This document shows, piece after piece, positions 1-8,030 of a stretch of 21,816 bases of DNA (its first letter is position 1; every line of letters starts with the position of its first letter). The translations under genes were made by a program, and so were the position numbers. Under the pieces are notes generated by a model. It saw nothing but the letters and a program-made list of their open reading frames with translations, had not been told where the DNA came from and did no database searches. The DNA is from Chara braunii. Its lineage: Eukaryota; Streptophyta; Charophyceae; Charales; Characeae. The stretch lies in the NCBI GenBank assembly GCA_003427395.1, contig BFEA01000451.1:339716-361531 (forward strand). Direction: 5' to 3'.

Positions 1-38
<38 letters not shown>
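1..38. repeat. Poly(A) tract at window edge
   Basis: A run of 38 A bases opens the window. It may be the tail of a plus-strand retroelement lying outside, by analogy with the other A tracts here, but no element body is visible, so the origin is unknown. Confidence 0.6.
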
Positions 39-42
<4 letters not shown>

Positions 43-236
43 ACCTGCCAACCTATCACTAGGCTACTCAGGCAACAATTAGTGATTCCTTCGTTTAATC
101 TTGTGTATCGCTTTATGGTATTAAGTTTGAGCACACAACGGTGGTTTGTCGTGGTTGAATAGACTGTGTTGAGTTGAGGAAGAGAAACATATGGGTGCAG
201 TATGCTGCTCTTAGGGAGCATAACTGCATGAAGTCG

Positions 237-243
237 TTTTTTT

Positions 244-284
<41 letters not shown>
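237..284 (-). repeat. Poly(A)17 preceded by poly(C)31 on the minus strand
   Basis: On the plus strand there are 17 T (237-253) directly followed by 31 G (254-284). In the element's orientation this is C31 then A17, forming the 3' end of the minus-strand LINE. A plain A tail is expected, so the C run is unusual; it may be a real expansion or an assembly artefact. Confidence 0.85.
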
Positions 285-285
<1 letters not shown>

Positions 286-363
286 GGAAACAACCCTTGC
301 GTAAGCCCTCTATTCCGGCAGTGGTAAGAGAACCATCAGAATTAAGGACTTATTTGTCGGGCT

Positions 364-416
364 GCTCCATCTATTGGTGGGGAGTAGCACCTGCTGGAAA
401 TGGGGTCCAGCGTCCC
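364..416 (-). repeat. LINE 3'-UTR two-hairpin block, copy A
   Basis: Conserved block of about 53 bp shared with 2500-2552, 10616-10668, 10875-10928, 11308-11350, 11572-11625 and 12466-12518. Perfect 6-bp stem GCTGGA/TCCAGC with a 7-nt loop at 393-411, and a second short stem GCTCC/GGAG at 364-385. It lies upstream of the A17 tail in the minus-strand sense. Confidence 0.85.
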
Positions 417-475
417 ATTGATACATCTTATAGCACAGAGAATGTCCCATTGATACATCTTATAACTCAGAGAGT
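412..475. repeat. Tandem duplication, 32-bp unit x2
   Basis: Units 412-443 and 444-475, both beginning GTCCCATTGATACATCTTAT, differ only near their ends. They adjoin the hairpin block of copy A on its 5' side in the LINE's sense. Confidence 0.85.
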
Positions 476-643
476 GTTGTTTGTTGTTTCCTAGCGCTGT
501 GACCATTTCTGTCCCATCCTGGGGCTCCGTTATCCCACGGAGCTGCCAGTATCACCCATCCCATATTGGAGCACCCCTTTTCTATTGGCCCTGCCTTATT
601 CAGCAGCCCCCCTATTCAGTATTGCTATGTCTGTTTCCGTAAA

Positions 644-670
644 CCCTTGAAGCCCTTTAAGCCCTTCAAG
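644..670. repeat. 9-bp tandem repeat x3
   Basis: CCCTTGAAG, CCCTTTAAG and CCCTTCAAG in tandem, inside the 3' non-coding part of the minus-strand LINE copy. The rest of 476-984 shows nothing else I can assign. Confidence 0.7.
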
Positions 671-984
671 GCCCATGTAAAGCACGTCATAATCCTAGTA
701 GCCTGAGGATCAGCAGGAGGTGGAATGCAATCCAATGAGATGCCGCTTTTGAAGTGTAATGTAATCCTGCGTCTTGAAGGGAGCAGCCACAACTCCATGC
801 ACCTTGAGCCCTCAAACCATTATGCCGTAGCCTGCCTGATCACAGTGTCCCTTTGCTGGACTTCATTCGTGACCTAAGGGCCCTGCTCCCTTAGATGCAT
901 CGGTGTTCATGGTAGCAGTGAGATGACGGCTGTTGCCCCAGTCCTTGGTGCCATTACTGTTGTTGTTGTCTGCCAGTCCAACCT

Positions 985-1764
985 TCATTTGTCTCTCGTG
1001 TTGTTGCCAGCCAGTTGAGCGGTTGGAAGGATATGAGCGGGGGGAAGTGGCGGAGGCGCAGCGGGAGAGGGGGGAGCAAGGATGAAGGGAGGTGGCAGTG
1101 GCGGCAAGGCAGCAGTGGGGTGGGGGGGCAGTGGTGACTGGGTTGGTTGCAGCAGGTGTGGCGAGGGGCGGTGTGACAATTGGTTTGGGAGGAGGACAAA
1201 GTTAGGTTGGAGACAGGGAACCTGGAAATCAGCAAATGGTTTCCTCTGCCATGTGGTTTCCGTGGACCTCCGTGGTTTCCATACGATGTTCAGATCAGCC
1301 TCCAGGGCCGAAAACAATCCTTTAGGGTCCTGCCATATTTGCATGTAGGAGTCGCGGATCGCTTGTCTGCCAAGGGGGTCTTTCTCTTCGAAGTGTTGTC
1401 GCTTCATGCACTTCCAGGCTTGCTGGGTCGTGGCCCTGATGTCTTCCACGATGGCTTGTTGTGCCTGCTGCAGTCCAAATTGGTGGTCCTTCCTTTCAAA
1501 GGAGCATCGGGCTTCCCAGGCAAGCATGAGGAGGTGCAGTCTGCGTAGGAAAAAAGGTTGGTTGCAAAGGGGGACCAGTGGGTCAGCAGCTGCCGCTGTT
1601 CTCCCAATAGTAGGAGCCCAAGATCCCAAGGTATATGGTGGCCAGTGAAGGAATGGAAGGCCGCGTCTCACCACTGTCATAGCTGGGTAACCATAGGACA
1701 CGTCAGCAGGCAGTGTTCGAGGGTTGCTCGGGCTGGCTGTCGGGATCTGCCACAGTAGGCACAT
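985..1764 (-). pseudogene. LINE ORF2 extreme C-terminus, frameshifted, with proline-rich run-on
   Basis: A 259-codon open frame. Its middle (about residues 70-130) matches the last segment of the plus-strand LINE protein: hydrophobic residues, then W-x-ARC-x-FER, a Gln-rich helix, then a Trp and basic residues. Upstream (residues 1-65) the homologous frame is a different one, seen at 1607-1404, so the copy is frameshifted near 1550. The last 70 residues are Pro/Leu-rich and come from a strongly C-rich stretch (minus strand) that is probably 3' UTR read by chance; the plus-strand LINE likewise has a strand-skewed, G-rich stretch after its stop. Not a separate gene. Confidence 0.6.
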
Positions 1765-2381
1765 ATGGGTGACAACTTCCCTTGCTGTTCAAGGTCGGCT
1801 CGCGACACAAGCCAGTCGGGGGTGGGAAGGCAGCGATGGAGAATCTGCCATTGCAGAGACCTATGATTCGTTGGCATAATTTTCTCATATCTGGACCAGG
1901 TAAAGGATTATGAAAGTTTGGGCTCCAGTGGCGACTCCTGTGCCCATCCGCCTGCTATTATGTGGTTGATTTGCTGGTCCCGGCGAGATGCCCTCTACCC
2001 CCCTTTGACTGTATAATCCCATACATGCATGGGTTGAGGTCGTGGCCATTCTCATTCGGCCGGGTTGAATGGGAGCTTGACCACCGGCGTGGTGCTTTCG
2101 TATACACAGAAGTCATTCTCGGGGTCCCCCACCACTCTGACCTACATGAGTCCTCCCCGCGCATATGTTGTGTCTAGATCCTCCTTCCTTGTTAGCTTTG
2201 ATAGTCTGGCTGTGGGCGATTGGGGTTCGTATGCTTCCAGTTCACAAGGCCCATCATTGTTTTCCCTGACCTTAACCCTGTAGATGGTCAAGGGGAGGGG
2301 CAGATCAAGAAATTTAACTACCCAGTTGTCTTGCAGGATAGTAGGCCCTTCCTTGAGTGTGCGCTGCCAAGCGAGGGGGAG

Positions 2382-2394
<13 letters not shown>
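1677..2394 (-). pseudogene. LINE reverse transcriptase C-terminus with zinc motif, decayed
   Basis: Minus-strand reading gives, in order, an AW-x-RTLKEGP segment (near 2372), a PAE-stop-EW segment (stop TGA at 2052-2054), and then, after further stops, the block at 1877-1677 with SLQWQILHRCLPTPDWLVSR, followed by C-x2-C and EH-x4-C zinc-ligand spacing. This is the zf-RVT-type end of plant LINE ORF2, which packages or positions the RT on its RNA. The equivalent of the WLWRWWD segment in the other LINE here reads L-stop-Q-W-stop-D (TGA at 1677-1679 and 1668-1670), so two Trp codons appear to have become TGA. No intact product is possible. Confidence 0.75.
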
Positions 2395-2419
<25 letters not shown>

Positions 2420-2499
2420 TGTGTGAAACCTNGTTATACAGGAAACCTACTTAACGAGGTGATAAGAGCATCCCCGGCAAGTAGGCCCCGGCGTCGAAG

Positions 2500-2552
2500 G
2501 CTCCATCTATTGGTGGGGAGCTACACCTGCTGGAAATCGGGTCCAACGTCCC
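2500..2552 (-). repeat. LINE 3'-UTR two-hairpin block, copy B
   Basis: Same block as copy A. The main stem at 2529-2547 has one mismatch (GCTGGA against TCCAAC). Confidence 0.8.
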
Positions 2553-2667
2553 AATACAATTATAAGAATGTATCTGCTGGAAATCAGGTCCAACGTCCCT
2601 GTACAGTGATGCGAATGTATCTATTGGGGATCTGGCCCAGCACCCCTATGCAAATCCATGAAACCCT
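2527..2667. repeat. 47-bp tandem repeat x3 carrying the hairpin
   Basis: Units start at 2527, 2574 and 2621. Each holds a CTGCTGGAAATC-like stretch followed by GTCCAACGTCCC or a diverged form; the third is the most degraded. The hairpin part of the block has been amplified in tandem in this copy only. Confidence 0.75.
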
Positions 2668-3160
2668 AACAAAGATGCATCTGATGGCACAAATCTATGC
2701 CAGTGATGTAATATGTGTGATATGCTGTGTGTGAACTGTTACAATGAGCTAATCTATCCAAATATGTCCCATATGAGAAGAGGCATTGATTACTTCCCTG
2801 GAGCAGGGAAGGATTGACCTCGTGCCAATGAAGTATTATCCTACCTATAAAACCATCGGCCTCGATCACCCCAAGAACTTGCAAAAAGGGAAAAAAAACA
2901 AAAGTCGAAGCACTAAGCAACCTACATCCCCTTTGGGGGCGATCGACACCCCTTCATGATTAAAGATTGAGGGCCGGTCAACTCTAATAAAAAGGGGGTG
3001 GTCATCTATCCTACTCCCACGCGATGGGCGACAAAGAAGAACAAATCACCGTGTAGAAACAATAGATAGAAGGGGGGGGGAATGACAAAGTGATCCTTCA
3101 ACCCAAAATCTCGCCGGACACATCACTCCGCATATTCCCCACCCCCCCCACTTCGCCAGT
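2668..3160. other. Anonymous sequence
   Basis: No protein family, repeat or RNA is recognised here. Short open frames exist but have no family motif. Confidence 0.5.
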
Positions 3161-3480
3161 ATTTTTGTCGTCGTTGTTGTTGCGATTACGTTGTTATCAT
3201 TGTTGTTGTTGTTGTTGTCATTGCTGTTGTTTCCGCTGTTATTGTTGTTGTTTCCGCTGTTATTGTTGTTATCGCCCCCATTACCTCCTCCGTTGTCGTT
3301 CCTGGTGTTGATGATGTTGATGATGTTGATGATGAAGACTCTATGATTGTTGTTGTTGTTTTTGTTACCTCTGATGTTGATGTGATCAACGCCGCCGATA
3401 TTGCTGAAATTGTTGTCGTTGTTGCTGTTGGTGTTGTCGCTGCTATCTTCGTGGCCGCCTGCGTATCATCCATGTCGTTC
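3161..3480. repeat. Trinucleotide-rich low-complexity block
   Basis: Imperfect GTT/GTC runs (3165-3270 and 3349-3362), a GATGATGTT run (3307-3336) and a repeated GTTGTTTCCGCTGTTATT unit. The period of three keeps several frames open on both strands, giving Thr-rich (minus) or Val-rich (plus) translations that are not evidence of a gene by themselves. Confidence 0.8.
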
Positions 3481-3492
3481 ACGCCCTTCATC

Positions 3493-3831
3493 TTAGTCAG
3501 CTTCGCATCTACTATCACCTCCTCTTAATAGGTCAGCCTTATCGTCGACTTTCTTTATATATTTGGGTCTCTCGTGCAGTCGGAGGGGAGTTGCACATTC
3601 CCCTCTCACTGGATCCCACAGGTCCCCAACCGTGTAAACGTCATTTTTGGCCCAGATGAAGTCATCTTGTGTCGGGTAGCAGCACAACATGAAGATGCTT
3701 TGCTGCAGTGGACCACAGTGCATTGTTTTGGGATAAAGTGAGACATTGTCTTTGCCTTGGCCAGAAACAGCAGGTAAAGGAAGCTGAGTGCGATACACTT
3801 TCTTGCGTTGGTTTGGACAGAAACAGGACAT
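3493..3831 (-). CDS. Unrecognised open frame, possible decayed gene fragment
   Basis: A 112-codon ATG-initiated frame. I do not recognise the product. Its C-terminal half (about residues 47-100) has mixed, protein-like composition, with an aromatic/acidic stretch (DDFIWAKND), a GDLWDPV segment and an RPKYIKKVDDKAD segment. Near its end a second minus-strand frame (3518-3186) continues with an acidic then basic segment before entering a Thr-rich low-complexity tail from the trinucleotide block, so a single frame change could join them. It could equally be chance. No membrane segment, zinc motif or catalytic signature is visible. Low confidence. Confidence 0.25.
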   Translation of the reverse strand: MSCFCPNQRKKVYRTQLPLPAVSGQGKDNVSLYPKTMHCGPLQQSIFMLCCYPTQDDFIWAKNDVYTVGDLWDPVRGECATPLRLHERPKYIKKVDDKADLLRGGDSRCEAD

Positions 3832-4235
3832 GAGTAGAGGGACAGGGTCTCGTGTGCTCGAACATAGCTTGTTGCATCGAGCGAAAGCAACTCAATCAAA
3901 AGAAGAGAACGTTGTGTTGTCACCGTTGTGTTGCAACATATAGGATCTTATCATGTGTGTTGTCAGTGAATGGAGAAGGTTGGTGGCGATGGCTGGGGAC
4001 ATGAATGCCTTTATGTGACATGAAATTAAGTGGATGAAGAGCTTGGCTGATATTTTTTAATGGTAGACGATGAAGGGAGTCGGCATCATGCATTTCAAAG
4101 ATTTGAGGTTGGCAGATGACACTGTTGAGGCAAATTTGATGGCTTGCCGAGCAGGCACTATGGTAATTGAAGGTTTCAGGTGGCACTGTGAGGGAGCGCT
4201 ACGCCGCCCGAGGCCTTCCAAAGCAGCGCGGCGGT
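3832..4235. other. Anonymous sequence
   Basis: Short overlapping frames only; no recognised domain or repeat. Confidence 0.5.
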
Positions 4236-4373
4236 GCTGAAAGTCTCCTGAAGCGGCGTGGTAGCGGGTGGCTGATAGTGGGAGGACGTCAACAACGAGG
4301 CGATGCCCGAAGTTTCTCAAGACCGCGCGGCGCTAGGTGGTCGATAGCAAGAGGACGACAATGCAATGTGAGT
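4236..4373 (+). repeat. Imperfect 69-bp tandem repeat x2
   Basis: Units 4236-4304 and 4305-4373. In the 74-codon frame starting at 4167 they encode two 23-residue repeats sharing an RG-x2-W-x-I-x2-GRQ pattern. Being a multiple of three, the repeat keeps the frame, but the Arg/Gly-rich product is unrecognised and may not be expressed. Confidence 0.5.
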
Positions 4374-5423
4374 CGCAGGGTGCCGCGTTGAGGAATACGA
4401 GAGGGGTCGTTCTTCTTATGTTGTGCTTCTAGTTGAAAAGGAGGAACATCGTGAGGGTGAGTGAGTGGGGAAAGGGCTACTCCATGGTGATATTGTGCAG
4501 GCTATGATGGATAGGTTTACTGCAGGTGGACATCATTGCTAACGACGATACCCTTTCATCTTTTTGGACTACCTGCGAGGGGCGCCTGGTAGGTTCATCA
4601 ATTAGTCTCGCGATGTGGTTTGGAATGTTGTGATGGTGATCCGAGCGATGGTCCGTTTATCTTCATCGCCTGACCCTTTTGAGGTGGTTGAATAGTGTAG
4701 TCGACCATGGTGGCCGGGTAAATGAAAGTCAATGGAGGACGAGGATGTGAGGTTTGGAGAGGGGAGGGGTATGTCGATGGTTTGTTTAGGGTAAGGTGTT
4801 CCTTCTCTTGTGCCCGTCTTGATTTGCTAGGATAACATTACTAAAAGTTCTAGTACACTCCTACTGATCCTTAAAGATTGATCAGAGGGATTTTCAACGT
4901 TCATAATTCCCAGATTGCTTGGTATTTCTTGAAATTTCATAATTCGTTTTGTGTATGTTTGATTTTGGTGATAACCAATTAATAATTTTGATATCTAAAG
5001 TTGATTGCTTGATTGCCTGATTGCTTGATTGCAATTGCCTGATTTTTGTTTTGAAATTGTGTTTCCTAACTTTCATTCCTGAAGGATTTTCAAACCTTGA
5101 TTGCAATCGATTGATTCCGAGTCATCCTTTTCTTAGTAGTATTCTTAGTCTGAAGGTCGTAAATCATAGTTTTTGCTCTAATCTCAACGGACAATTACCG
5201 AGATTGACTTGTAAATGAATTTTCTAATTTTAAGCGGAATTCTATGCTTAATAAATTTTCAATCCTTTTTCATGCTAAGCCTTTTGCTCTTGATTTTCTT
5301 CTGATTTGAAGGGCGAGAAGCCGAAACTTTAGTTGTTGGAGTCTCGGTTTTGAATTCTAAATTCCAGAAGTATTGTATTGATATCTTAGATTTCTAGGGC
5401 TGTGGGCTTGACCTTTTCAGTGT
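4374..5423. other. Anonymous, partly AT-rich sequence with a small 8-bp tandem repeat
   Basis: No gene recognised. At 5002-5033 there are four tandem units of TGATTGCY (the last ends in A). The stretch from about 4850 to 5400 is clearly more AT-rich than its surroundings. Confidence 0.55.
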
Positions 5424-5886
5424 CGAGCTGATTTTGAGGTTGGATCAGTCATGGCAGTTGGGGGAGGGGGTCAAGGGGTTTGAGAGGATAGATTTGGGGA
5501 TCTCTAGTTCTGTGGGGCATGTGCTTGATGTGGTAAGAAAATTGCAAATCCCAGAGAGAGCTGGAGTGACCTGGAGGTGGTGGGGTGGGGGAGTTGTTAG
5601 GGAGGATATAACGCGACTTGCAGGTGAAGGGGACTAGCCAGTTGGATGGAAAAAGGGCACGGCATCGCTTAATCGTGGTAAGTCCTGCTGGAGTAGGGTA
5701 AAGAGGGAAGCGAGAGGATTTTGGTGGGTAACCATAGCCGGTATCACGGAGGTAGTTTTTCACAACTTCACTTGGTATATGGTACAAATTCACAGACGTT
5801 GACCAGGATTGGGGAATTTTGTTTTGTGGAGCGTATTACCCTGCAGAGGAAGCCGAGATGATTTTGGGGTCGGATCCGTCATGGCA
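5424..5886. repeat. Pair of 33-bp direct repeats 430 bp apart
   Basis: 5424-5456 and 5854-5886 agree at about 28 of 33 positions (CGAG.TGATTTTG.GGT.GG pattern, ending GTCATGGCA). They flank a region upstream of the LINE endonuclease and could be part of the LINE's 5' region or of an older insertion. Confidence 0.6.
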
Positions 5887-5952
5887 CCCACCTTATGGAC
5901 ACCCCCGACCACAACCACATACAGGCCGGGGAGCGCAGGAGTCACCATATGA

Positions 5953-7090
5953 CTCCCCCCTGACTCGCGGGTGGACATGCTGAACTGGGCGCCGGATCAG
6001 GAGGAAGGTAGGTAGGTGTACTTATTGGCCATGTTGGAGATTGAAGTGGTGTGTATATTGAATATATACGCACCCAACGATCCTGCTCAGCGTCAGCACT
6101 TCTTAAGGGCCCTGAACGCAAAACTCCCAGCGGGCATCCCAGTGATCCTTGCGGACGACTTTAACGCGGCCCCTGATCAGATTTTGGACAGATGGAAAAT
6201 CGCTACACCGTGCCCCGCATACATACAAAATGATGAAAGAATCATCACAGAACTTACACAATCCCTCAATCTTTTCGACACCTTTAGGAGACTGTTCCCG
6301 GCCAACAGCAGATTCACATGTTTTCGAAAGAGTGGTACGGAAAAATCAGCAAGGTCCCGAATCGACCTAATTCTGATTTCAGAAGAAATACAAGGAGCCC
6401 TTCAATTAGCAGAGATCTTCCCGCGCAGCCCGTTTCTGGGTCTGGATCATGAAATGTGCGTCGTTATCCTTTCGTTCCGGAAGAAACCGGACCAGGGCAG
6501 GGACTTCTACAAACTTAACACCTCGCTCCTTCCCATTGACCGCTTCCAAGCATACCTCAAAGATGTCTGGTCCTTCTGGCGGGAACAGAAGGATCGGACC
6601 GACGACAGAATCGTATGGTTCAACAACGGCCTGACATTCCTGGGCCGCAAGTGCAACGAATACTCAAAACTCCTGGCAAGTAAACGCCACGCCGAGGAGG
6701 TGAACCTGCAACACCAATTGCAACAGCTGCAACAACAGGAGGAAGACTTAGCAAACACAATAAGCACAACACAACAAACCGAATTGATCAACAATATCCA
6801 AAACCTAGAAGCCCGCCTGCTAGGACACATGGAGAACTGATGGCAGGGCGCCCGAATCCGGGGGAAACTCTCAAGGCTCACCACGGAAGGGGCAATGGAT
6901 GCACGGTTTTTCGCGATGGCTAGGGCGAAAGCGGGGAGATCAGTGGTCGAGGCCCTGTAAGACCCTAGATGCAACCATGCCCCACTGCACACTTCAACGG
7001 CAGCCTGCACCAGAATAGCGAGGGACTTTTACCAAGACCTCTTTACCTCCGAATGCGGCAACACACCAAACGCACACCGTCTGCAGGAAA
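5953..7090 (+). pseudogene. LINE AP-type endonuclease and linker to RT, broken
   Basis: The endonuclease nicks target DNA to prime reverse transcription. The longest open piece is 6016-6840 (GTG at 6016, first ATG 6031). It shows NIYAPND, then ADDFN (catalytic Asp and Asn; usual form GDFN), a SRIDLILIS motif and an LDHE motif in place of SDH: the exonuclease-endonuclease-phosphatase fold from its middle to its end. The same frame continues upstream of the TAG at 6013 to about 5953 with a matching W-x-PDQEEGR segment, so the TAG is a mutation inside the domain. The N-terminal catalytic Glu region is absent. After TGA 6838 the same frame continues with ARFFAMARAKAG and FYQDLFTSE-type linker motifs, again cut by TAA 6958. 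A Gln-rich stretch (residues 228-250) precedes the first stop. Confidence 0.8.
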
Positions 7091-7109
7091 TAGATGTTTT
7101 TCTCCGCCA

Positions 7110-7285
7110 ATATTTCATATTCACAATCTGTTATTGTATTATTAGATTAAAAATAGCAAAAAAAAATAGCAAAGAAAAATTAAAAAATAGAGGTAGTATA
7201 TATGTTAGACAAAATACCTNATACACTCACTTTTGAATGCGAAACTAGAAATTCCCGAATTTTCTTGGTAGAGGCAACTTCGTTG
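7110..7285. other. AT-rich block inside the LINE coding region, probable insertion
   Basis: Between the FYQDLFTS linker motif and the start of RT homology (LTEHQRQTLEEPLSKEE, about 7291) the sequence turns abruptly AT-rich, with A8-9 runs and one n at 7220. LINEs usually have only a short spacer here, so about 150 bp looks extra. No clear target duplication was found. Confidence 0.5.
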
Positions 7286-8030
7286 TACTTACTTACTGAA
7301 CATCAAAGACAAACCTTGGAAGAACCTCTATCCAAAGAAGAAATATGGACAGCATTACAACAAATGGACGACGAAAACACTCCCGGAATAGATGTCATGC
7401 CAAAAGAATTCTGGGCAGTAATGTGGTCATTCATCTCACAAGACCTCATGGACTTCTACTGGGCAGTTTGGGCTTCGGGCCAGACTGGGGAATTCGTCAG
7501 TCAGGGGGTCCTGATGCTCCTATACAAGAAAGGGGAAAGGACCAACATTAGAAATTACAGACTCATCACCCTACTCACTGTAGTCTACAAGCTGTTGGCA
7601 AAAACCCTCGCCAACCGAATGACATCAGTTATGCCCATCATTATACACCCGGACCAAACCCGATTCATCCAAGGAAGGAACATCCAGGACAACGTCCTCC
7701 TGGTCAACGAAATAATTAAGCTATCAAGGCAGTCGAGGAACAATGCAACAATTATCTTCATCGACTTTGAAAAAGCATATGATCACGTGGACTGACTGTT
7801 TCTCGACAAATGCCTGAAGAAACTCAACTTCGGAGCGGACTTCAGGCGTTGGGTGAGGATCCTTCACACGAATGCGACAACTAGAGTCATGGTGAACGGT
7901 AACCTGGCCCCGCCCTTTAAGCTTCAACGGTCAGTAAGGCAAGGCGACCCCCTGGCCCCATACTTATTTGTCATTGTAATGGAGGCGCCGACAACCAACC
8001 TAAGGGAGCACGGCCGCACGGGAGCATCAA
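7202..8030 (+). pseudogene. LINE reverse transcriptase, fingers and palm part 1
   Basis: RNA-dependent DNA polymerase of the LINE. Visible motifs in order: PLSKEEIWTALQQM, PGIDVMPKEFW, a Y-R-LITLLTVVYKLLAKTLANR segment (family form NWRPISLLN), F-x-QGRNIQDN, then motif A in IFIDFEKAYDHVD with the catalytic Asp. A TGA at 7793-7795 follows at once, where the family has Trp. The same frame then continues (LFLDKCLKKL, then RQGDPLAPYLF, motif B) to about 8025. Near the A7 run at 8029-8035 the frame moves by one base relative to the downstream catalytic box, consistent with a one-base deletion. The 7202 start is only the first codon after a stop; homology begins near 7285. Confidence 0.85.

Larger units (their letters stand above)
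237..2394 (-). mobile_element. 5'-truncated L1-type LINE copy, minus strand
   Basis: This reads on the minus strand from 2394 down to a poly(A) tail seen as T17 at 237-253. The coding part (2394 to about 985) aligns by eye with the C-terminal part of the LINE at 5953-10780: a PLAW...KEGPT-type segment near 2380, the SLQWQI.HRCLPT block near 1850, the C-x2-C...EH-x4-C zinc motif, and the final Arg/Glu-rich tail. The 3' UTR carries the family hairpin block at 364-416. The copy stops exactly where the next element's T tract begins at 2395, so it is either 5'-truncated there or split by that insertion. It is inactive: several stops and frame changes, and no endonuclease or RT palm. Confidence 0.8.
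2395..2667 (-). mobile_element. 3' end of a second minus-strand LINE or SINE copy
   Basis: T24 at 2395-2418 is the A tail read on the plus strand. About 80 bp further in is hairpin block copy B (2500-2552), followed by two more partial hairpin units. One n lies at 2432. No coding sequence of the LINE is visible beyond it, so it is either a very short 5'-truncated LINE or a SINE sharing the LINE 3' end; its 5' boundary is not defined. Confidence 0.65.

Noticed and set aside
174-494. 106-codon frame with a Gly10 tract
   Set aside because: The Phe and Gly runs are simply the T17 and G31 tracts; the rest is LINE 3' UTR on the opposite strand.
2527-2667. CRISPR-like array
   Set aside because: Three degenerate units with no distinct spacers, lying in a retroelement 3' UTR; eukaryotic context.
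3186-3518. Thr-rich 110-codon frame and Val-rich frame on the other strand as genes
   Set aside because: Both arise from the trinucleotide-rich block, which keeps frames open whichever strand is read.
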